64,000 nt of DNA from Eriocheir sinensis. Its lineage: Eukaryota > Arthropoda > Malacostraca > Decapoda > Varunidae. Positions 1 to 25,204 of the stretch are shown here, in pieces. The stretch lies in contig NC_066549.1 in NCBI RefSeq assembly GCF_024679095.1, positions 11,143,302-11,207,301 on the forward strand, in the 5' to 3' direction. The notes under the pieces were generated by a model. The model was not told where the DNA came from. It saw only the letters and a program-made list of their open reading frames with translations, and did not search any database. The position numbers and the translations under genes were made by a program. Numbering within the stretch: position 1 is the stretch's first letter; the number at the start of each line of letters is the position of its first letter.

Positions 1-131
1 AACAAGCAAAGACAGGTGATTGATTACCTGGAGTTTAAGCTTAAAGGTGTTGATTCAAATGCAAACCTTTCCCCTTCCTCCTTCACTGCATACAAATAGG
101 AACGATACGCAACCCCCCCCCCCCCCCCACG

Positions 132-164
<33 letters not shown>

Positions 165-2543
165 AAAAAAAGGATGCGCCTGAAAGAGACCGAGCACGTA
201 CACACGTACACAGGTAAAGGTGAGGCTGGGGGCACACACTACAGCTGCGCGCGTCCTCGGTGATCATACAGGCAGCCGGTTATTTCGTTCTCGCTTATTT
301 TTCCCAAGCATACATACGATAAATATTTATAAGTCTACTGCGGAATACCGAATATTGTTTGCAGCACACATGACACTTCATTTGTCTTTTCATTACATGT
401 CTTGCATATACACTGTTGTACAGGTGTGCCGCCAAACATTGTACAAAAAAGTAGGTGGCGGCAGGTGGAGCGGAAAAAAAAGAGCTAACCAACAAAAGGT
501 ATCGGTAATGCGTGCACCTCGTGATGAGGAATAGAGAGCACGCGTGAGGGAAAACACTATACTGCGTTATTATCAGGCATTGCAACATTCAGCCTCACGT
601 GTTGGGTCCCGCGCACCACCTGTACGTACCCGACAGTCATTTGTTTTGTTTTTTTGTTTTTTTTTTTTTTTGTGCGTGCCAGCCTATATCGCCGGTAGGC
701 TTTCTCGAGGGGCATGGATGGTAGTCGGCCCCAGCCCGTCATGGCGCAGGCAAGTATTATATAGTGGCGCCATCGATAATAAAAATATCAGTATGCAAGT
801 TGTTGTTTTTTTGCTTTTTTGGCGGGGTTCGACTGTTTGCCAATTTAGAGCGTAAACTATTTTATTCATAACAAACCTATATGCATTGGGAAACACACGA
901 ACTGTATGTAGTTACGTTTTATTACAATTAGCTTTAAATATTGTCAGTATAATAACACTTCACGTAAGGACAGAAAATAGGAAGGGAAATATACGTAGAT
1001 CAGATGGCACCAATATCTCAATTTCTGCACTTTTGCAGGGCAGATGGGCATCAGAACTACTTATAAATCACCGAGAAAGGCAGTACGATATTACTGACAT
1101 ACAGTATAAAAACATTAGCCACTTTTCAGTTTTTACACTATTTTCACTTTGCTGTCCATAATAAAGCTGCATTTCCATAATGACATACACCATAATTATC
1201 ATAGTTTTTGTTGCATTATCAAGGTTATTATGGGCAGGATGACCAAGCTTTTACAATGTTACTGCTTCCTTGGCTAAATAAGTGTACCTGGAAATCTTAA
1301 ATCTCGCCGTCACTTCATATTTTATAATTTACTAGCAATCGACATCGCGTTTGTCTGATATTTTGAAAAAAACACCCATGCAGAAAACCACCTCGAAGAC
1401 ACTTTGCCACACGCAACATACGCAGCGCACTTGCTTTCTTAGTGATGTAGGTGCCATGCATATTTTTTCTTCTGTTGTTCTGACCATTTAACGTTTTTTT
1501 CTGTGAATTCTGGGTAGACATTTAACAGCTTCAAAAGTTTACACAGACAGCATATCAAAAAGCCTGAAATACGATTACAAGAATAAATAAAAAACAGGTT
1601 GAGACGATCCTTTTCTTGCATACATGAGCAGATACATTACAATTCGACTGTTGTTCACCTCTTCCTCCCTTCCTGTTAACACGTCACAACCACCTCCTTC
1701 CTTGCCCACTTACCGCATGACGAGTGGCCAGCAGCCCCTTGCAGCTGCCGGCCGTGGGGGTTTCTGCAAGATCGTGTGCGTGAGTGATGAAAAAGCTGTC
1801 TCCTGCTGTCCACTGACCCCTTATTCTCAACGTTACCTCCCCTGCTTATGGTTGGCAATTATCTTTTTCCTGAGTCACATTATCTCCTGTTACCATCAAA
1901 TAACTCGGAGGGTCTTTCTCTCAGTGCTGGATGATAAGTGGCAGTCGCTGCACCCTGACGACTTAATGCAGCTGGCTCGCAAATCGTCTCCCGCCTTCGG
2001 ACATCCACCAGCGGGATTTCATTGCTTGGGGCGAGTGAGAATGATCTTAAAGCTGGTTATCATTTTCCTCTAACGCTAAATGGCAAAGTCTTCTGGGAAC
2101 CCTGTGATTACGTTGTACCTGAGCCTCCCCAAAGCACACAGTCATTACCGCCACCCCCATAACACACACCTGTGAGGCACACTACTTGTATACGTCGTCA
2201 TCCTCGTAAAAGCGGGTAAGAGTGACGGTTTCGGGATGAAGGATGATCATACAGGTGCATTAATCACTCCATTGCATCCATCAGCCAGACACATCCAGGC
2301 AGGTTTCGGGGCGTATGAGCGACACAGTACAGAGCACATGACATGACAAACAAGCCAACGGACAGTCATCAGCAAGTCATGATGCATGGGCAGGTAACCC
2401 CGAGAGACAGGTGTGATCTCGAGACAAATCTAGGCAGCATTAATTATACTAATCCATGCTGCTGAGACAGTAACTCCATATATCAGTGTCTGCCTTGAAA
2501 GATGGTCAGGAGGAGAATTATGGAGGGACTGTGTGTGTGGCGG

Positions 2544-2544
<1 letters not shown>
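1..2544. other. Unassigned sequence, no gene recognised
   Basis: No open frame here has recognisable domain content. The longest (1624-2073) is 149 codons with no motif I know. AT-rich stretches (about 850-1620) alternate with more mixed sequence. The only clear structure is the compound simple repeat at 109-172. Confidence 0.6.
109..172. repeat. Compound (C)n-(AC)n-(A)n simple repeat
   Basis: A C homopolymer, an AC dinucleotide run and an A homopolymer follow each other with almost no spacer. Short open frames over it are repeat translations. Confidence 0.9.

Positions 2545-2604
<60 letters not shown>
2545..2604. repeat. (GT)n microsatellite
   Basis: A run of GT units that grades into GC/CT-rich alternating purine-pyrimidine sequence to about 2632. 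It ends next to the 3' terminus of the minus-strand LINE fragment that starts at about 2636. Confidence 0.95.
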
Positions 2605-2612
<8 letters not shown>

Positions 2613-2635
2613 CTCGCGCACGTGTGTGCATGAGA

Positions 2636-3428
2636 GATTTACATAGATTTACATAAATATTACAGACCACACAGACCCTATGGTCCAGACTAGATGGTCT
2701 GTCCATAAACCAAAGTGAAATTTTAGTAATCAAATGGCACCAAGACTTTGCGTTTCTACTTTAGTAAATATTAAGTTCAAGGAAGTGTCGGTCGAGCTTG
2801 TTTATAAATGAGTCAATCGTGTTGCACTGGAACACTGAAGGTGGGAGCTTATTCCGTTCTCGCATTACAACGTTGGTGAAGAAAAATTTGGTGCAGTCTG
2901 AAATTACTTGTTTACATTTAAGTACTGTGCCACTATTTCTCTTTCGAAATGTGTTATCGATTATGTAGAATTTTGATTTGTCCACATTCGTTAAGACAAA
3001 GTATTTTAAAACATTCGATCAGTTTTACTTGGAGGCGACGTTCCTCAAGAGAGAACATGCTAAGAGTTGAGAGCCTTTCGTCGTAAGGTTTATTGCGCAA
3101 GGAAGGGATTATCTTTCTTGTCTGACGTTGAACATCTAATTTATAAATGTCCTTTGCATGGTGGGGAGACCAAAACTGCACAGCATACTCCAAGTGGGTT
3201 TGGATTAAACTATTGTCAAGTGGGAGTATTATATCTTAAATTTTTAATTAAAAAAAGTTTCTGTAAATAAAGCTCGGAATTCTGTTCGCTTTTTTTGCTG
3301 CGTCAATGCAATGAGAATTTGAGGTTTGACACAATTATGACACCCAGGTCCGAGACGCATTCAGCGCTTTAGAGTTTAACGCCACGCATTTCGTGTTCCA
3401 ACTTGAAGAACCTGTCACTTACCAATAT
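2636..3428 (-). mobile_element. CR1/L2-like LINE, 5'-truncated 3' end
   Basis: Read on the minus strand, the segment gives the C-terminal part of a LINE reverse-transcriptase protein followed by a short 3' UTR. The UTR contains a GGACAGACCATCTAGTCTGG stretch and ends in two copies of a 10-bp unit, ATGTAAATCT. Short terminal tandem repeats instead of poly(A) are usual for CR1/L2-type LINEs. The element meets the (GT)n tract at its 3' end. It is a different family from the CR1 copies at 25.3 and 46.5 kb. Confidence 0.75.
2761..3428 (-). pseudogene. Reverse transcriptase C-terminus (CR1/L2-like LINE), broken
   Basis: This was the RNA-dependent DNA polymerase that copies LINE RNA at the target site. 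Only the part after the catalytic core remains. In order, it shows a decayed DLGVII-like segment and an AKKANRI-like segment (about 3415-3230), then LEYAVQFWSPHH, then a YDERLSTLSMFSLEERRL segment, then an NKLPPSVFQCNTIDSF segment that matches the common LINE C-terminal block with an N-x-LP motif. At least one frameshift separates the 2954-3193 frame from the 2761-2985 frame, and there are stops upstream. The catalytic FADD box is missing because of 5' truncation. It cannot be functional. Confidence 0.75.
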
Positions 3429-4217
3429 TAATAAACTCTCCATGAAGTTATGAGAGGCGTATTAATATAATCTACTTTTGAAATTTCATGAGTGTCACTG
3501 CTTATCTACTAAAATTTCCACTCGAGTAATTAACTGGGGAAAAACCTAAAGCATTCAATCAGTCTGAAATACGTGAGGCTGGATATGAAGTACAATGCCC
3601 CTAAAGACCTCACGCGGCCACACGTGCCGCTTGATAAGAACTGACACCTTACAACCTCTCTGGACCTTGATGCCAACGTATAATTTTAAGATAAATCACT
3701 TATACGTAGAAATGCAATGAACTTTCTGATGACTATGTGAATAATGCAAGGGAAGTTTATCGGATTAGATCTTTTGTCTCAGAGGCGCCTAAATAAGCTA
3801 TAAAAAATGTTTCTAAGCTCTTTGCCTTTGTTATGTTGGTGTATGAAATGGTTTGATAATTATCTCATAGTGTCACAATAATGAAAGAGGATATTTTGTA
3901 GGAGAGAGCAGTTAGTCTCCCTAATCTATCTACCAATACGTACAGAGTAGGGCCATTATAATTTGAAGTTTACCTTTATGAGAATTATAATATATTTTAC
4001 TGTCCTGCTCTAAGATTTCACACAATAAACTTAAATCAAATCTCATTATGTTGGAGTATTATGAAACGTATTTTGTGGCGATGGCACAGCGGAGCGAAGT
4101 GCCTCATTATGTCCTGTTACAAAGTGCTTCGTCCACGTGGCCCCGACAATTTCAAGTGAGTAGAGATGAGCCTGTTGAAAATATCCTTGACAGACACACA
4201 CGTAAACAAACAACTCG
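3429..4217. other. AT-rich unassigned sequence
   Basis: No open frame of note, no repeat and no recognisable element. Confidence 0.6.
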
Positions 4218-4219
4218 TA

Positions 4220-4254
<35 letters not shown>

Positions 4255-4256
4255 AC
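4218..4256. repeat. (AC)n microsatellite
   Basis: An AC dinucleotide run of about 17 units. Confidence 0.95.
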
Positions 4257-4451
4257 ACGCACATAACTACTCACAATGAAGTGCTTCACAGCTCACACAT
4301 ACCTTCACTTGTCGCAGCTAATGATCGCCATGAGGCTGTGTGTTGTGATGACGGGGCAGTGAGGGGCTGGGGCAGGTGAAGGGCAGGTGATGGAAACTGC
4401 GCAGGCTGTTACAGGATGAGTGAGGGAGGTGTTTGGCAGTACTCGTGCATG

Positions 4452-7400
<2,949 letters not shown>

Positions 7401-8358
7401 CCCGAAGTCCCACTATCCCGTTTTGACGGTCCCGTCGACCGTCAATGACGTCATCGACGGCGACGACAGGCCCGTCCAGAGATGAATCCAAGTTAACTTT
7501 TGGGTCCGGGTCGGCGGCGGTGGTGGCCCGTCCAGTGATGTTGAATATTCTACATATGAAAATATTAAATGGAAGTACTTAGATACAAAATAACATATAC
7601 ATACATTTCAATATAATAATAATATAGATACATATGCATTATGTACATCTATTTCGTTTGGCAACAAATATATTTTGTTGAAAACTGGAAGTGTGGCAAC
7701 AACGCACACGGCCACAGCCTCGTGCAAACAAACCCACAGGCGCGGCGGGGAGATCGGTGGCAAATATACGTATTTTTCTGCTGCAGAGAACACCCGGGGG
7801 TCATTTGCGAACTATTTCAGTTCCTCCCATACCAAAATTATATTGTGAACAGGGAGCGACTTCAACAGGCAGGCAGATGGTTGATAATTCATTCAGTTGT
7901 TGTTTTTTAGTTGCTCATCAGCTATCTGCCACAGGCCCAGAGCAGACCTCAGAGCCTGCCTAGGACTGGGTTTTACCACAGCTCCCCTGTGGAGTGTATG
8001 TTGAGTTGTCTGCGAGTGTGGTTGTCCTTCCATTCCACACGTAATGATCTGTAGCATAAATAATAATTTTAAGGCTTGAAATAATTGCTGGCGTGGCCAG
8101 AACCTTCGCCTCCTCCTAGCTGGCCTGCCTTCTGACCCAGCAGCAAGTATACAAAGGCAGCAATCAAGAAGTCGCTGTCGTCCATGTGGTCCATGCTTTG
8201 TTTGTCAACAAGCGGCGTGACGGATCCCATCTTGGAGGAGTAATATTCTTCTTCCAAGGATCCCATCTCCTCCGTACCGAGCGCCCACCATTTTTGTGAC
8301 GTCATTTTGACGTCTTTAACGTCGACGGACCGTCAAAACGAGATAGTGGGAACCCGGC
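7401..8358 (-). mobile_element. PIF/Harbinger-like DNA transposon remnant
   Basis: Long terminal inverted repeats face each other. The left arm at 7408-7453 starts TCCCACTATCCCGTTTTGAC. The right arm at 8297-8351, reverse-complemented, starts TCCCACTATCTCGTTTTGAC. Both arms then read GGTCC(C)GTCGAC and reach a TGACGTCA palindrome. A C(A)CTA-type start with GACG/CGTC-rich arms resembles animal PIF/Harbinger ends as I remember them. The interior is about 850 bp, with a short open frame pointing inward from the right arm. I could not define the target-site duplication, which should be 3 bp for this superfamily. P or other cut-and-paste superfamilies remain possible. Confidence 0.6.
8069..8305 (-). 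pseudogene. Possible N-terminus of a Harbinger-type protein
   Basis: A 78-codon open frame begins with an ATG inside the right inverted repeat and runs into the element. It is acidic at first, with EEEYYSS and a HMDDSDFLIAAFVYLLL segment. A run of acidic residues followed by a hydrophobic helix occurs near the N-terminus of HARBI1-like nucleases, but the match is by eye and weak. The frame stops long before any DDE catalytic residues could appear, so this would be a 5' fragment of an internally deleted element. It could also be a chance frame in GC-biased sequence. Confidence 0.3.
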
Positions 8359-10840
<2,482 letters not shown>

Positions 10841-10896
10841 GTGTCCGGGGATGGGGAGGGGGGGGGGGGCTAAATTACATATATCACTTTTTTGTC

Positions 10897-12480
<1,584 letters not shown>

Positions 12481-12923
12481 CGAAAGAACTTAACGTTATT
12501 ACGACAATGAGTAATATCTTAGTTGCTGGTTGGATTCAAAATACTTGTCTAATCTATTCTTGAAGGTCGTAACTGTTGTACTATCAACGACATCACAGGG
12601 TAGTGAATTCCAAACATTAACGACTCGATTGAAGAAGTGTTTGGCTTCGTGCGACGAGAATCGTTTACCACTTATCTTGAAATTGTGATTTCTTCTTGTT
12701 TTATTTGATCGATCAATTGTAAAGTAATCTTTCGCATTAATATCACTGAATTCTTTAAACATTTTAAACACTTCAATTAGATCGCCTCGCATTCTTCATT
12801 TTGATAGGCTGAATAAATTTACTTTTTTAAGCCTTTGTTCATAAGATAAATTTCTCAACCTAGGGATTATTTTTGTTACTCTTCGTTGAACCCGTTCTAA
12901 TTCTTCTATGTCTTTTTCTGTAA
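12481..12923 (-). mobile_element. CR1/L2-like LINE 3' fragment
   Basis: A 5'-truncated fragment that begins (minus-strand 5' end) exactly where a (GGA)n array ends, and stops just after the reverse-transcriptase C-terminus. No terminal tandem tail is obvious at 12481. The protein signature differs from the CR1 copies at 25.3 and 46.5 kb, so this is another family or an older lineage. Confidence 0.7.
12499..12915 (-). pseudogene. LINE reverse transcriptase C-terminus, broken
   Basis: The decayed C-terminal tail of a LINE polymerase. Upstream it reads LERVQRRVTKIIPRLRNLSYEQRL, split here as LERVQRRVTKII and RLRNLSYEQRL. A stop follows, then a 97-codon frame with RMRGDLIEVFKMFKEF, HFFNRVVNVWNSLP, and a TFKNRLDKYF end. 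These blocks (VQRR, LRxLxYExRL, RRxRGDLI, NRVVxxWNSLP, FKNRLDK) recur in CR1/L2 proteins. The catalytic core is absent. A single in-frame stop separates the VQRR part from the RGDLIE part. Not functional. Confidence 0.8.
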
Positions 12924-12925
12924 TA

Positions 12926-13038
12926 GGGAGGAGGAGAAAGAGGAGGAGGAAGAGGAAGAGGAGGAGGAGGAGGAGGAGGAGGAGGAGGAGGAGGAGGAGG
13001 AGGAGGAGGAGGAGGAGGAGGAGGAGGAGGAGGAGGAA
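12926..13038. repeat. (GGA)n microsatellite
   Basis: A GGA trinucleotide array with some AGA variants at the left edge. It abuts the truncated 5' end of the minus-strand LINE fragment within a few bases. Confidence 0.95.
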
Positions 13039-13603
13039 AGTGTATCGCAGGAGGGGGAGGAAGAGGGCTGTGATGAAAGAGGTTAGCAGGGCGAGGTAGT
13101 GGGGGTGCTTCAGGCTGGACCGGTGTCCAGCCCATCAATAAGATGAAGTGCTTCCTGCAGCAGTAGCGTGTCTCCAGCCACGTTTGCTGCCGCTCAATTT
13201 ATGCTAAACTACGTCCTTAGTCGCTGCTAAATTTCAGTCTGAGTACAGCTGCAATCCCTTCCCGTCCCCGGCACCCCGATGAACGGACTCCTCTATAGGA
13301 TTTCCAATAAGCTTCCGATCATGTAAGTTTAATTAGCTACTCGAACCGATGCTCAACGATCGCAGAAAACTGCCCAGGGTCGTCGCTTCGAAATCTAGTG
13401 ACATGACCCCCGCAGATACTCGGGAGCACTGATGATGAAAAGGAACACAAACAGCACTGACAGCCAAGGCGTCAAGCGCTGTCCGCATGATAGGGTGTGA
13501 AAAAAAAAAGACCAGGGTGAGGCGACTTTTTATTTTCTTTCCTTGGGGAGCAGAAATGAAGAAAATTTATGAAGAGAGGATATGATGGTCTTGCACTCAA
13601 GTG

Positions 13604-13610
<7 letters not shown>
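13039..13610. other. Unassigned sequence
   Basis: Nothing recognised. No convincing open frame. Confidence 0.6.

Positions 13611-13691
<81 letters not shown>
13611..13691. repeat. (CA)n microsatellite
   Basis: A pure CA run preceded by a short GC alternation. Confidence 0.95.
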
Positions 13692-13693
<2 letters not shown>

Positions 13694-14185
13694 CTTATTT
13701 TATTTTCTCTTGATGCCCTTTCATTGATCTCAATAAGACGCAAGGTATCTCTATTTTCTGCTCTTGGAAAAGTCATCGTAGAGAAAATACAGTAACCTAA
13801 TTCCCTCAGAAAACGATGATCAAGGAGGAAGGGTACATGATTTTCACAGTTCACGACAAATATGTAAAATCGCAAACCTATCCACAATATACCGTTGCAT
13901 GGCTGCACCAGATTCGAGGCATATAAAGAGTAAGGGTAGAGGAGGAACTAGCAGCCTATGAACTCACATGCTTGCATTTATACATAAAAACAGGGTCAGA
14001 ACAGAAGCGTCACAAAACGATGTCACCGTGAAGGCAGTGTGCCGCGCCACCCAAGACTTTCCACTCTACCCACGTCCAGGTTTATGAGGCGGAGACAAAT
14101 GCTTCCCTCGGCGTGATCACCACTTACGAGCCGCAGCGACGCCCCGACCCTCACGTGCCGAGGAGACATTAAGCGTGTGTGTGTA

Positions 14186-14218
<33 letters not shown>

Positions 14219-15282
14219 CCTCCTCCTCAACCCCCCCTCCCCCCCTCTGTCACCTCCACCTCCCCTCGCGTCTCATTGCAGTGCTCCACCCCTTCGTCCC
14301 CTCCCTCGGTTCCTCGCTCAAGGGCACCAGCGGTGTTCTCATTCCCGTGTTTCCTCTCGCCTGCTACTTCCCAACGTAAATAGCTAATCCTTGCTGTCTT
14401 GGCCATCTTTCAACATTATTCCTCCGCTCTCCTGCTTCCGCAATTAATGCTTATCATTGCCTTTTATCTATGTTTAAGGAAGACCACAGCCCTCCTACCC
14501 CCTCCTTCATTCGGTGAGCTAAAGCAAGATTTGGACTTCCTATTATAATTACTTTTCGTCGTGGGAGAAAGCAATATATTTTTGTTCATTATGTTGGGAG
14601 TTTTCCAGGAAGCATTTATTGTACTTACCAAGTTTAGAAAAATAATGTTTGCATAAACGTTCGCCTCTGTTCTACATCTGTGCTCCCTCCTGACATGGCA
14701 CCAGACAAAATATTTCTGAGTAGTGGCCGATGCATCCCAGTCATTTTTCACTCGAGTCCGCGGGAACCTAGCAGCTTCTCCTTTGTGCCTCAAGCAGGCG
14801 TGAGGCTCCTAACTTTTGCCATATTTCTACATGCAGCGAAAGTGGAAACTAAAATGCGGCAAGCCAGGAAAATCCCATAAAAGACTATAAGAGAGATTTC
14901 TCTTCCGCCAAGGAACCAACACAAGCGTCAGTTCTTGTGTCCACGGATCATAACAGAGCCGCGGGGCAGGCTGCGCGACACAGTATGTCTTCTGGTTATT
15001 TTCAGTACCCTGGAATGTAAACAATTCTCCTTCTTGTCTGCGAGATTCTAAAATATAAGTTACCGTCAGTAAAGCTCATTAGGAGGTAACTGATATGTTC
15101 CTGACATGCAAAAGTTACACTTCAATACCTTCAAGGGCTCATAAATTTAATAATTCTGTTATCCTGTCGCACACAATGAATACTAATAATTTATACACAA
15201 AATTTCCTTTTTCAAAAGATTGCTGCTGCCCTACACACGTTTGTGGATAACTGGAGAAGCAGTTGTCAGAAAATTGTGGTAC
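13692..15282. other. Unassigned sequence with a short (GT)n
   Basis: A (GT)n run at 14176-14216, followed by a C-rich patch to about 14260. No gene recognised. Confidence 0.6.
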
Positions 15283-17880
<2,598 letters not shown>

Positions 17881-18312
17881 GTGGTTGTTGCGGTAGTGAC
17901 AGTAGTGGTTGTGGTGGTGGTGACAGTAGTGGTTGTTGCGGTAGTGACAGTAGTGGTTGTGGTGGTGGTGACAGTAGTGGTTGTGGTGGTGGTGACAGTA
18001 GTGGTTGTGGTGGTGGTGACAGTAGTGGTTGTGGTGGTGGTGACAGTAGTGGTTGTGGTGGTGGTGACAGTAGTGGTTGTGGTGGTGGTGACAGTAGTGG
18101 TTGTGGTGGTGGTGACAGTAGTGGTTGTGGTGGTGGTGACAGTAGTGGTTGTGGTGGTGGTGACAGTAGTGGTTGTGGTGGTGGTGACAGTAGTGGTTGT
18201 GGTGGTGGTGACAGTAGTGGTTGTGGTGGTGGTGACAGTAGTGGTTGTGGTGGTGGTGACAGTAGTGGTTGTGGTGGTGGTGACAGTAGTGGTTTTGGTA
18301 GTAACAGTGGTT
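17881..18312. repeat. 24-bp minisatellite, 17 units plus a degenerate 18th
   Basis: The unit is GTGGTTGTGGTGGTGGTGAC followed by AGTA. Units start every 24 bp from 17881. Units 1 and 3 carry a TTGCGGTA variant in place of GGTGGTGG. Units 4-17 look identical. The last unit (18289-18312) is degenerate. Because 24 is divisible by three, long frames (Val/Thr-rich plus strand, His/Asn/Tyr/Cys-rich minus strand) stay open without implying a gene. Confidence 0.95.
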
Positions 18313-18386
18313 TAAACAGACCTCCGAAGGAACATGCAGAGGCAGCACGAAATATGTGAAGGGGGTGATCGCGCACATGTGTTTGT

Positions 18387-21861
<3,475 letters not shown>

Positions 21862-21937
<76 letters not shown>
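21862..21937. repeat. (GA)n microsatellite
   Basis: A pure GA run. Confidence 0.95.
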
Positions 21938-21940
<3 letters not shown>

Positions 21941-22446
21941 GGGGAAGGGAAACGGAGAAGTTTGCAGAGAAAGAAATCGTACTGAGAAAGAAACAAAAGC
22001 ACTGAGAATTAGGATGAAAATTATTATCGTCAAAAAAAAAAAAACGAAACGGAAGTCAGTGATTCGTAAAGAAAGTTTCCAAGCCAGAGACGAACAAATT
22101 GACATAACGCAGGGACTATAAAGAGAACTGACAAAGAAAAATTAATGAGGTGAAATACAGCCCGGGATTTATATTTACTTACATAATAGGGAGCCGTTGA
22201 CAGGGTTGAAAAGGAAAAGGAGACGGCAGGATTTAATGGGCAACTAGTCGTGATGAGCAACTGATGAAACGTTAGTATTCGAGAAATAATGAAATTCAGA
22301 AAAGAGAAAGGAAACGCATTAATGTGCAGTGATTGAGTAGGAGAGATGTTTTCAATCTGACATTTATCAGGCACATTGTCCATTTGATCCGACATCAAAT
22401 TTAATATTCAAAGCCTCCTTACTACATTCGGTACATCTTCCGATTC

Positions 22447-22448
<2 letters not shown>
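21938..22448. other. Unassigned purine-rich sequence
   Basis: Nothing recognised. Confidence 0.55.
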
Positions 22449-22497
<49 letters not shown>

Positions 22498-22542
22498 CTG
22501 TGCGTGTGCGTGTGTGTATGTGTGTGTGTGTGTGTGTGTGTG
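22449..22542. repeat. (GT)n microsatellite, interrupted
   Basis: A GT run interrupted by GCCTGTGC-type variants at about 22496-22516. Confidence 0.95.
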
Positions 22543-23962
22543 AAAATGACTTCCGGAGGTGAGGGGGAAAAGAGGTTGCTTATTTGATCAGGGGACGGGA
22601 AGGCGAGTTTGTACCTAAGTGAAGGAAAGGAGCTAGGAGGGAGGGGAAGGAAGGAAAGAATGATGTGAGGCGAGGAAAATGAGAGGCAGGAGGAAGTGGG
22701 TTCAAGAGAGGGAGAGAACAATAGCAACGCGCACTTGAATGAAGAAAATAAAAATAAAATATTGAGTTGAAAGTAAACGTACAACAAAAAATCATTCAAC
22801 CCACAGCCGGGCAAAAAGCAAACATAAGGACTGTTGCGCAAAAAAAAATAACGCACACAAAAAGAGATATGAAACTGAACCTAACAATCTGAAAGCCACA
22901 ATACCGTTCCCCAAAGTATGCACGTCCTTCATACCAATTTTTTTTCTTTCATTCAGCTTCTCTTTTATCCTCTAAATATACAACTCCCTCACATTGCCTT
23001 CTAAACTGCAAACTCTCCATTTAACACCGCCAACCCTAAGCTATTTCTCACATTCTCTCTGGCTCATTTAAACATTACTCTCTCCACCATTAACATCCTA
23101 ACTCACCACCACCGGCAACCTATTGGACCTCTTTCCCTGCAACGACTCGCCGAAGCTTTGAGGGTGAAAGAACAGCTGAAAACTTGAAGCTCAATTCTCG
23201 AGCCTCCTCAAGGGCAGATCAAGACGTTACCGGTAAGAAATAAGAAGTGGAAGGAGCGGAAAGGGGAACGCCGGTGCATGCATTGGGGGGAAATAATTCT
23301 TGTGGAAATGTCATGAACTTGGGGATCATAATGTGTGTTTGGTGGAGGGTCTTGAAATCGGCAAAATGATCACACTCACTCCTTCACTCCATCGTTCTCT
23401 CTGTCTTATTTCACCATTTCTTCCCTGTCTCCCTTTTCTTCTCTCCTCTGCAGCCCCCCCCCCCTCACCACCACCACGGGTACAGAGTGTTGGTCAAGCT
23501 TTTTTATGGATAATTTGAGATCAGTGGGCAGCGCAGGGTTGAAGCCAATCTAGTCTGCAGTGAGGCATTAATGTAACTCTCCACCGCGTCTCAGATTATT
23601 GGGATTAATTCGATTGCTGATAAAGATTGTGCAAGCTGGGTGAATACGTGCGTGTGTGTGTGTGTGTGTGTGTGCGTGTTTCGTGTGCGTGTGCGTGTGC
23701 GTGTATGAAGGAGAGTCCGTGAATCCGCTGCTATCACGTAAGTGGGGGGAGGGCTGAGGGCGCTGAAATAAGAGTCTGGAAAATGAGGCTTAACATTGGC
23801 GATTATCTTCATTAGTCGAGCTCTAATGAGGGGCGCATGAAGGAGGGAGGGGCGAGGAAGGGGAGGAGGCGAGGGAGTTGGTTCACGAGCAAATGCACCT
23901 CGAGTTGTTGCTCACTTGTTTCTCAGGGTATGATTCCAGCACACACACACACACACACACTC

Positions 23963-24021
<59 letters not shown>

Positions 24022-25204
24022 CTTCATCTCTTTATCCTCTTTCTCCTTCGCCTCCTTTTCTTCATCGTTGTCTCCGTTCTCCTGCTTTCTATTGTGATCC
24101 TCTTCCTCCTCCTGCTCGTCCTCGTCCTCCTCTTCCTCGTCTTCCTCTTCCCACTTCGTCCTTTTCTTTCTTCTCTTTCCTCCTTTCCCTGCTCGTTCTT
24201 TCTTCCCCCAACATCGCCTAATAGTCATGGAAGTTTCCTCGGCTTTCAAGTTTATTTCGTCCCATTTGTTGTAATTCCTCTTACCGACTAGCTTCATATC
24301 CATTTCCTATCTCCCTCCCCCTCTCTCTTCTCATGCTCTTCAGTTCCCCCTCGTTCGCTGTCTCCTTTTCCTACGCTTGATCACAATAATTAAACGTTAC
24401 AGGATGTGAACTCTGGCTACCTCTCTTCTACGTGGGCGAACCTCATCGTCCGACATACTACTTAAGAGGTGACGTCGACCGCGCATTAGAGGAGTCGGTC
24501 GGAAGTAGTGCGCTTTTTTTTTCAATTCTTAATTGGCCAATAGATACTGTGAAGAGCGTGGGGAGGGAAGGGTAGTAACACGTATTAAATGGGGCCCGGA
24601 TAAAACATAAAACACAACCACCTTCACACTCAAGGCACGTAGGTGTGATTAAACCGGGAAGGGAGGCGGAAGGAAGGAGAGGGGAGCGAGAGCATGCAGG
24701 TGGACGACGGAAAAGGAGGGAGGCGACAGGAGGAAAAAAATGACCAGCAAGTAGATGGAAATGAGGCGAGAAGAGAGGGAATAGGAAAGGATGTAGGAGG
24801 GGAGGGGGGAGGATACGTGGGAAGGAGAATAAATTGAAGGGGATGGCAGTGGCAGAGGGGAGACAGCACGAATGGAGGGAATAATGCAGGAGAAATGGAA
24901 GAAAGGAGAAACATGCAACAGAAAATATAAACCGACATGATGAAAAAGAAGAAAACCTCAAACTAAGAACGAAGAAAACAAGTAATCAGTGAAAGAAGAC
25001 ATGATTACAATGGTACAAAAAGCAGAGTTGTGAAAGGGAAGGGCTTGAAGAGGGAAGTGGAGGCGGTAGGTAAAGGTTAGTGAAGACAAATAGCAAGGAA
25101 GGTCTCCGTAGACACTCCAGGGGAACAAAGGTCGTCTCTTATGATTATTGTAATGAGACCAGCGTGACGGAAGTAAGAACAAGGGCATCAGATTCAATTG
25201 TTTC
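22543..25204. other. Unassigned sequence with short repeats
   Basis: Contains (GT)n at 23651-23674, the (CA)n-(TC)n compound listed separately, a pyrimidine-rich stretch at 24019-24200 and a purine-rich stretch at 24660-24960. No gene recognised. Confidence 0.55.
23940..24018. repeat. Compound (CA)n-(TC)n microsatellite
   Basis: A CA run passes directly into a TC run with no spacer. Confidence 0.95.

Noticed and set aside
1624..2073. 149-codon frame as a gene
   Set aside because: One hydrophobic stretch near residue 80 looks like a membrane segment, but there is no family signature and no supporting context.
7641..7963. Two overlapping frames of about 90 codons inside the PIF/Harbinger-like element as a transposase
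   Set aside because: No DDE-type spacing or HARBI1-like blocks are visible in either frame.
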